This document shows, piece after piece, positions 35,808 to 39,704 of a stretch of DNA of 39,704 nucleotides. A model generated the notes under the pieces. The model did not search any database. It had not been told where the DNA came from and was given only the letters and a program-made list of their open reading frames with translations. Both the position numbers and the translations under genes were made by a program. The stretch comes from an uncultured Xylophilus sp. Lineage in GTDB: Bacteria > Pseudomonadota > Gammaproteobacteria > Burkholderiales > Burkholderiaceae_C. Numbering within the stretch: position 1 is the stretch's first letter; each line of letters opens with the position of its first letter. The stretch lies in assembly GCA_913776965.1 (NCBI GenBank), contig CAJYQL010000102.1:1-39704 (forward strand), read 5' to 3'.

Positions 35808-36038
35808 ATGTTCGCAGCAACCCGCAAGATCGCCCGCAAGTTCGGCCCGCAAGTGGCCGCAGTCTCGACCGGCGCCCTGACCCTCGTCGGCACGGCCCGC
35901 GCCGCGCTGCCCGAAGCCGTCGCAACCGAAGTCAGCACCTACAAGACCGACGCCCTGGCAGCGCTAGCCCTCGTCATCGGCGCCGGTGTCGCGATCTGGG
36001 GCCTGAACAAGCTGGCATCCAAGCTGGGCCGGAAGTAA
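35808..36038 (+). CDS. Major coat protein (pVIII-like)
   Basis: 76 residues from ATG 35808. A long signal peptide with a basic n-region (FAATRKIARKFG) is likely cleaved after ARA at residue 32, leaving a 44-residue mature chain: acidic N-terminal part (ALPEAVATEVSTYKTD), one membrane helix (ALAALALVIGAGVAIWGL) and a basic C-terminus (NKLASKLGRK). This three-part design is that of filamentous phage major coat proteins, in which the basic end faces the DNA. CTGGAG lies 9 nt before the start. Confidence 0.85.
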   Translation: MFAATRKIARKFGPQVAAVSTGALTLVGTARAALPEAVATEVSTYKTDALAALALVIGAGVAIWGLNKLASKLGRK

Positions 36039-36062
36039 GCGCAGGCAGGCAGGAGGGCCGAC

Positions 36063-36257
36063 CTGGCGAACAACACCGGCACCGCCACCACCTCGGACGG
36101 ACTGGTTGTCCGCGTCATGGTCGAGCCCGCACCGCCTGACGAGGAGCGGATATCGGACCTCGGGCTGGTCTTCACGCTCTTCCTCGTTGCTGCTGTCGCG
36201 GTCTTCTGCGCACGGCGGCTGCTCGACCTGTTTCGGGTCTCACCCCATGACGACTGA
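36063..36257 (+). CDS. Small phage membrane protein, apparent CTG start
   Basis: 64 residues in a frame open from the pVIII stop. There is no ATG, GTG or TTG before Met19; instead a perfect AGGAGG (36051-36056) lies 6 nt before a CTG at 36063. ATG 36117 has no ribosome binding site and would remove 18 residues. The chain has an acidic/Pro segment (EPAPPDEERISD), one membrane helix (LGLVFTLFLVAAVAVFCA) and a basic then acidic tail. Place and size fit a minor coat protein. Its stop overlaps the start of the adsorption protein by 11 nt. Confidence 0.6.
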   Translation: MANNTGTATTSDGLVVRVMVEPAPPDEERISDLGLVFTLFLVAAVAVFCARRLLDLFRVSPHDD

Positions 36258-37746
36258 CCCCCATGCCCTCTACCGTAGAAATGATGTTCGGCGGCGGCTT
36301 GTTGCTGCTGCTCTGGATCGCCTTCGGCTGATCGTTGCCACGCTCGCAGCGCTCGGCTGCATCGCCCTCGCGGTCCCTGCATCGGCCGCACCCATGACCC
36401 GCTCGGTCATGTCCAACGGCTTCACCGTCGCTATCTCCGGCCGCTCGGCCACCTTCGGCTACGCCAACCCTACCGCCGCAGTCATCAGCGGCGCCCGTCC
36501 AGTCGGCGCCGGCTGGTCCAGCACCATCGGCGCTACCAAGGTCGCGGGCGGTGGTCTCGAACTGGCGACCCTCGCACCGACCCGCCTGGGCAATGCCGCT
36601 ATCGATGTGGTCGCGAAGACCAAGCTATCGCCCGCAGCCATCGCAAAAGCCATCGCCAAGCCCACGGCCGGCATGGCCCTCGCCCTCGCTGCCTCCCTTG
36701 CCCTCAAGCCCCTGTTGGACGAGGCCTGCATCCGCCTGCGCGGCGGCAGCATGCAGCTGGCCGCTGGTGCCGAGTGGGAAGAGTGCGTCAAGGAGGCGAG
36801 CATGCAATACCGCATCGTCAACTACGACTCGCCTTGGCGCGATTCGCAGCCCGCCGCCTGTACCGCGTTCGTGGCCTACTGGAATGCGAACGTCACCCGC
36901 TACACCGGTATGACGATCTCCTTTGTCGATGTGGCCGGCGGCACCTGCAACGTGAAACAGGTCTATCAGGGCAGCGGCAACGTCGCCAATGAGCGCGCGC
37001 CTTATGGATTCGAGACCTCGGGCAGCGGTACCCCGAAGCCCACCGATCGCTATACGGATGTGTCAGCCGATTCCGTGCAGAGCACGCCACAGACCAAGAT
37101 TCCCGAGTCCAACAGCCTGCCCGGCATAGCCCGGGAGATCCTCGAATCCGGCGGCGAGATCGACGGCGATGACATGACCGTCAGCGGCCCCAGCGAGGTC
37201 GCCAACCCGAAGATCGAAGAGGAAAAAAGCGTCAAAGAAACACCGGACCCGCAGCCGGACAACCCGAACGCCAAGCGCCGCGAAGAGACCACCACCAAGA
37301 CCAAGACCAGCGAGAAGCTCACCTACGACAAAGACACCGTCAGCGCCAGCGAGAAGAAGGAAGAAGAACGCTGCATCAAGGTCATCACCGGCTCCGGCAA
37401 GGAATCTACCGCCTGCGATGGCGCGGTCACCGAATCGACCAAGCCCAAGGGCGAGGACAGCGACCTGTGCAAGCTGCATCCGGAAATCCTCGCCTGCAAG
37501 GAAATCGACGTGCCCGAGGCCGAGATTCCGAAAAAGACCCGGGAGCTGACCTACACCGAAGAGAGCATCTTCGGCAGCGGCACCTGCCCGGCGGATCGCT
37601 TCTCGATGGTCGGCGGGCAGTCCATGAAGGTCGTGGACTGGGCGCAGAGCTGCGACTATGTGGCGCGCTACTTCCGGCCGCTGTTCCTCGCGATGGGTGC
37701 GCTCGTCGCATTCATCATCCTGATCCCCGCGAAGACAGAGCTATGA
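36247..37746 (+). CDS. Phage adsorption protein (pIII/TspB-like)
   Basis: 499 residues from ATG 36247. A signal peptide (about 21-46, ending PASAAP), an N-terminal Ala/Gly-rich domain with WRDSQPAACTAFVAYWNA, a long central linker of Lys/Glu/Thr/Pro repeats (about 250-390), paired cysteines in the last third, and a single C-terminal membrane anchor RYFRPLFLAMGALVAFIILIP. This layout is that of inovirus attachment proteins annotated as TspB-related; it would sit at the virion tip and bind the host receptor. It overlaps both neighbours (11 nt and ATGA). Confidence 0.78.
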   Translation: MTTDPHALYRRNDVRRRLVAAALDRLRLIVATLAALGCIALAVPASAAPMTRSVMSNGFTVAISGRSATFGYANPTAAVISGARPVGAGWSSTIGATKVAGGGLELATLAPTRLGNAAIDVVAKTKLSPAAIAKAIAKPTAGMALALAASLALKPLLDEACIRLRGGSMQLAAGAEWEECVKEASMQYRIVNYDSPWRDSQPAACTAFVAYWNANVTRYTGMTISFVDVAGGTCNVKQVYQGSGNVANERAPYGFETSGSGTPKPTDRYTDVSADSVQSTPQTKIPESNSLPGIAREILESGGEIDGDDMTVSGPSEVANPKIEEEKSVKETPDPQPDNPNAKRREETTTKTKTSEKLTYDKDTVSASEKKEEERCIKVITGSGKESTACDGAVTESTKPKGEDSDLCKLHPEILACKEIDVPEAEIPKKTRELTYTEESIFGSGTCPADRFSMVGGQSMKVVDWAQSCDYVARYFRPLFLAMGALVAFIILIPAKTEL

Positions 37747-38030
37747 AACTCGGTACGTGGCTGCTGGCGCTCGTCCAGCCGATGCTTGCAAAAATCCTGC
37801 TTTCGCTGGGCTTCGCCGTCGTGTCGATCACCGGCATGGAAGCCGTGCTGAATCAGGTGAAGCAGGTGCTGATTGCCAACGTCAACAACATGTCGGGCGA
37901 CATGCTCGCCATCTTCCTATTCGCGGGCGGCGGCAAGGTCTTCGGGATGATCCTCGGCTCCGTGGCCACGAAAGTGATGCTCTGGCAGATCACGCAGAGC
38001 ACCAAGATTCTCGGGGTCAATCCGCAGTGA
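37743..38030 (+). CDS. pVI-like minor coat protein (DUF2523 type)
   Basis: 95 residues, start overlapping the adsorption gene stop (ATGA) and stop overlapping the zot start (GTGA). Two to three hydrophobic stretches (WLLALVQPMLAKILLSLGFAVVSI, MLAIFLFAGGGKVFGMILG) are typical of the small membrane protein encoded before zot in inoviruses. It probably caps the virion next to the adsorption protein. Confidence 0.8.
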   Translation: MKLGTWLLALVQPMLAKILLSLGFAVVSITGMEAVLNQVKQVLIANVNNMSGDMLAIFLFAGGGKVFGMILGSVATKVMLWQITQSTKILGVNPQ

Positions 38031-39148
38031 TCACGATCATCACCGGCGTCCCCGGGGCGGGGAAGACGCTCTACACCATCGATAAGCTCATCCGGCCGCT
38101 GCTCGGCCAGACGATCACCTACAAAGACGCCAACGGCGAAGACGTGACGGCGCCGCGCACGATCTACACCAATATCAACGGCGCTCTGTTCGATCACGAA
38201 CTGATCGACGGCGGCGACAACCAGGGGTTGCGCGACTGGCACAAGTGGGCCAAGCCCGGCAGCGTCATCGTCTTCGACGAGTTCCAGAAGATCTGGTCCC
38301 CGCGCGCGAACGGCTCGAAGATCCCGGAAGAGGTCCAGACGCTCGGCACGCACCGGCATATGGGTGTGGACTTCATCCTCGTCACTCAGAACGTCATGAA
38401 CACCGACCGGCATATCCACGCGCTCGGCGGTCGGCATCTGCACGTGCGCCGGGTCGGTAACCTCAAGCTGGCTGTGGTCTACGAATGGGACCACGTTAGT
38501 CGGTCCCTCCAGTTCTCCAAGGCGATCACCAAGTCGCCGTGGCGGTACGACAAACGTGTCTTCGATCTGTACCGCTCGGCCGAGGCCCACACGAAGCAGC
38601 CGCGCAAGGTGCCGACTCTGGTGTGGTTCGTCCTGGCCGGACTGGTGGCAATGGCGTACCTCGGGCCGACCGTCTACCACCGGTTCCAGGAGCGCACGAA
38701 TCCGACCGCGAAGGCCCCGACCGAAGCGGATAAGGCATTAGCCGCAGCCAAGGCCGCAGACGCCGAGAAAAAGCGGCAGGAGGCCGCGCCGGCCGCTGTC
38801 CCGGTGGCATCACCTGCACCGGCCGCGCCGGCACCGGCTGAGGCCCCTGCTGTGGCTTCGGCTGCGCCCGCTCCTGTGTTCGCAGGTTGCGCCGCTGCGA
38901 AGGGCGTCTGCTCCTGCTTCGACACGGCCGGCACGGTTGTCGAGCGTGAGCCTTCCTTCTGCACCTCGCACACCGGCCCCGGCCGCGTCCAGCTCGGATG
39001 GGTCGGTCCCACACCGCCCGCATGGCGCGAGCCCGTCAAGGTGGACCGCCCGGCAGAACTGGCGATGCTCGCCAGCGTCCGACCACCCCCGCAGCCGGGC
39101 GTCCAGTACACCAGCCTGCAAGAGGTCAACGCGCGGTGGTCGCAGTGA
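38027..39148 (+). CDS. zot: Zot/pI phage assembly ATPase
   Basis: 373 residues from a GTG at 38027 (overlap GTGA). Inner-membrane motor that drives extrusion of the filament. Walker A GVPGAGKT (7-14), Walker B VIVFDEFQ (80-87), the LVTQNVMNTDRHIH block, one transmembrane helix (195-213), then a periplasmic part: an Ala/Pro/Lys-rich linker (about 225-285) and a Cys-containing C-terminal domain (CAAAKGVCSCFDTAG). The gene is intact. Confidence 0.92.
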   Translation: MITIITGVPGAGKTLYTIDKLIRPLLGQTITYKDANGEDVTAPRTIYTNINGALFDHELIDGGDNQGLRDWHKWAKPGSVIVFDEFQKIWSPRANGSKIPEEVQTLGTHRHMGVDFILVTQNVMNTDRHIHALGGRHLHVRRVGNLKLAVVYEWDHVSRSLQFSKAITKSPWRYDKRVFDLYRSAEAHTKQPRKVPTLVWFVLAGLVAMAYLGPTVYHRFQERTNPTAKAPTEADKALAAAKAADAEKKRQEAAPAAVPVASPAPAAPAPAEAPAVASAAPAPVFAGCAAAKGVCSCFDTAGTVVEREPSFCTSHTGPGRVQLGWVGPTPPAWREPVKVDRPAELAMLASVRPPPQPGVQYTSLQEVNARWSQ

Positions 39149-39173
39149 ACCGGGCACGATTTATCGTACCGGT
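39149..39173 (+). terminator. Hairpin after zot
   Basis: ACCGG and ACGA pair with TCGT and CCGGT around a TTTA loop, with a small internal loop; only a short T run follows. It is placed directly after the zot stop, consistent with the end of the structural operon, or it could be a recombinase-related site. Confidence 0.5.
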
Positions 39174-39283
39174 TTGCTGCTCGATTTTGGTGCGGGAATA
39201 GAAGCCCGATAGGGCCCTAACTCGGTCGGCTGCGGTGCTGGTATGGCCGCAACGATGGCGCTTTTCGGTCCCGGGAGGATTGG

Positions 39284-39581
39284 ATGCAAGTGGGCTATGC
39301 GAGGGTCAGCACCAGCGATCAGGACACTCGGCTTCAACTGGATGCGCTGGAGCGCGCCGGGGTAGATGTGGTGCACGCGGAGTCGTGCAGCGGCGTCGGG
39401 TTGCGGCCGGTCCTGCATGAAGTCCTCGCCGGCATCGGTCGCGGTGATGTGCTGGTGGTCTGGAAGATCGACAAGATCGCGCGAGGGTTGCCGGACCTGC
39501 TGCGCATCCTCGACCGGCTCAAGGCGGTCAATGCCGGCCTGCGGAGCCTTACTGAGCCGATGGACACGTCGACCCCACTAG
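39284..39581 (+). pseudogene. Serine recombinase (resolvase/invertase), 3' part lost
   Basis: From ATG 39284, with GGAGG about 10 nt upstream, the frame encodes about 100 residues of the serine recombinase catalytic domain: YARVSTSDQD with the nucleophile Ser9, LDALERAGVDVVHAE, VLVVWKIDKIARGLPDLLRIL and TEPMDTSTP. The usual second arginine of the DRLxR block is Lys here. After STPLGR family resemblance stops at once; the frame runs on to 39682 with unrelated residues. The E helix and the DNA-binding domain are missing. The break coincides with CTAG at 39578-39581. It may have been the phage integrase, as in RSM-type Ralstonia inoviruses. Confidence 0.75.
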
Positions 39582-39704
39582 GGAGGGTCTGCAAAACCCG
39601 CTGCGGCCGCACGACCGATCTGCCAAGCCGACGAGATGAGTCCATAACGGATAAGTTTCAGCGTCCCAGGGCCATCAAATAGCGCCATTGGACTGGCCGC
39701 AGGC
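39582..39704. mobile_element. Possible end of an insertion sequence
   Basis: The sequence after CTAG begins GGAGGGTCTGC, which resembles the ends of some IS5-group elements, a group that inserts at YTAR targets such as CTAG. No transposase can be read in the remaining 120 nt, so this is only an explanation for the abrupt loss of recombinase similarity. Confidence 0.25.

Larger units (their letters stand above)
32415..39581. mobile_element. Inovirus (filamentous phage) prophage, decaying
   Basis: A contiguous filamentous-phage module order: repressor-like HTH gene (minus), small regulator, replication initiator, ssDNA-binding protein, small ORFs, major coat protein, minor coat, adsorption protein, pVI-like protein, Zot/pI, serine recombinase. 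The left edge is set by the end of the repressor gene next to the rhodanese promoter region; the right edge is not defined in this window and is placed where the recombinase breaks. Replication initiator and small regulator carry frameshifts and the recombinase is truncated, whereas coat, pIII, pVI and zot are open. No direct repeat that could be attL/attR was found inside the window. Confidence 0.88.

Noticed and set aside
39600-39682. C-terminal 30 residues of the recombinase frame as genuine protein
   Set aside because: They lack any resemblance to the serine recombinase E helix or DNA-binding domain and begin with an abrupt change in codon use.

Overview
This is a GC-rich bacterial chromosome segment, almost certainly from the Burkholderiales and most likely from the Comamonadaceae or a close relative. 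The evidence is the gene order (argH-algZ-algR; polA-DUF2782-thrB-BPSS1780; hrcA/nadK-recN; mutM-TPR-lolB-ispE-tRNA-Gln-prs-rplY; gpsA-secB-grxC-rhodanese), the CTC-type ribosomal protein L25, and a short palindromic repeat (TGCTAY-N7-ATAGCTR) of a type I associate with Comamonadaceae genomes. All calls come from reading the sequence; no database search was possible.

Layout. Positions 1-3288 hold argH (3' end cut by the window), diverging from an AlgZ/AlgR-type two-component pair. Positions 3386-9005 hold an exported protein of unknown function, a His-rich ZIP metal transporter, a Tat-exported dienelactone hydrolase-like protein and DNA polymerase I. Positions 9076-12174 form a co-directional run of a small DUF2782-type protein, homoserine kinase, a BPSS1780-type membrane protein and a FecR-domain protein. 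Then come uvrD (minus strand), guaC (plus strand, with a possible attenuator leader), two tRNA genes, and the hrcA | nadK-recN-rapZ divergent block. The minus-strand repair block follows: mutM, a dynamin-like GTPase and mutY, the last two overlapping by 4 nt. The plus-strand outer-membrane/isoprenoid/nucleotide block is TPR protein-lolB-ispE-tRNA-Gln-prs-rplY, and opposite it runs the rhodanese-grxC-secB-gpsA cluster.

From about 32,415 to at least 39,581 lies a filamentous-phage (inovirus) prophage inserted immediately upstream of the rhodanese gene. Its order is repressor-like HTH gene (minus strand), a frameshifted small regulator, two small ORFs, a frameshifted replication-initiation gene, ssDNA-binding protein, two small ORFs, major coat protein, a small membrane protein that appears to start at CTG, a TspB/pIII-like adsorption protein, a pVI-like protein, Zot (pI), and a serine recombinase that breaks off at a CTAG tetranucleotide. 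The replication and recombination functions are broken while the coat and assembly genes are open, so this looks like a decaying or grounded inovirus whose virion-assembly module is still readable.

Other points of interest are several genes with a -10 element only 4-6 nt before the ATG (candidate leaderless mRNAs), a well-formed sigma70 promoter inside ispE that probably drives tRNA-Gln and prs, and three copies of the palindromic repeat that have become part of protein-coding sequence (ZIP start codon, polA linker, lolB signal peptide).
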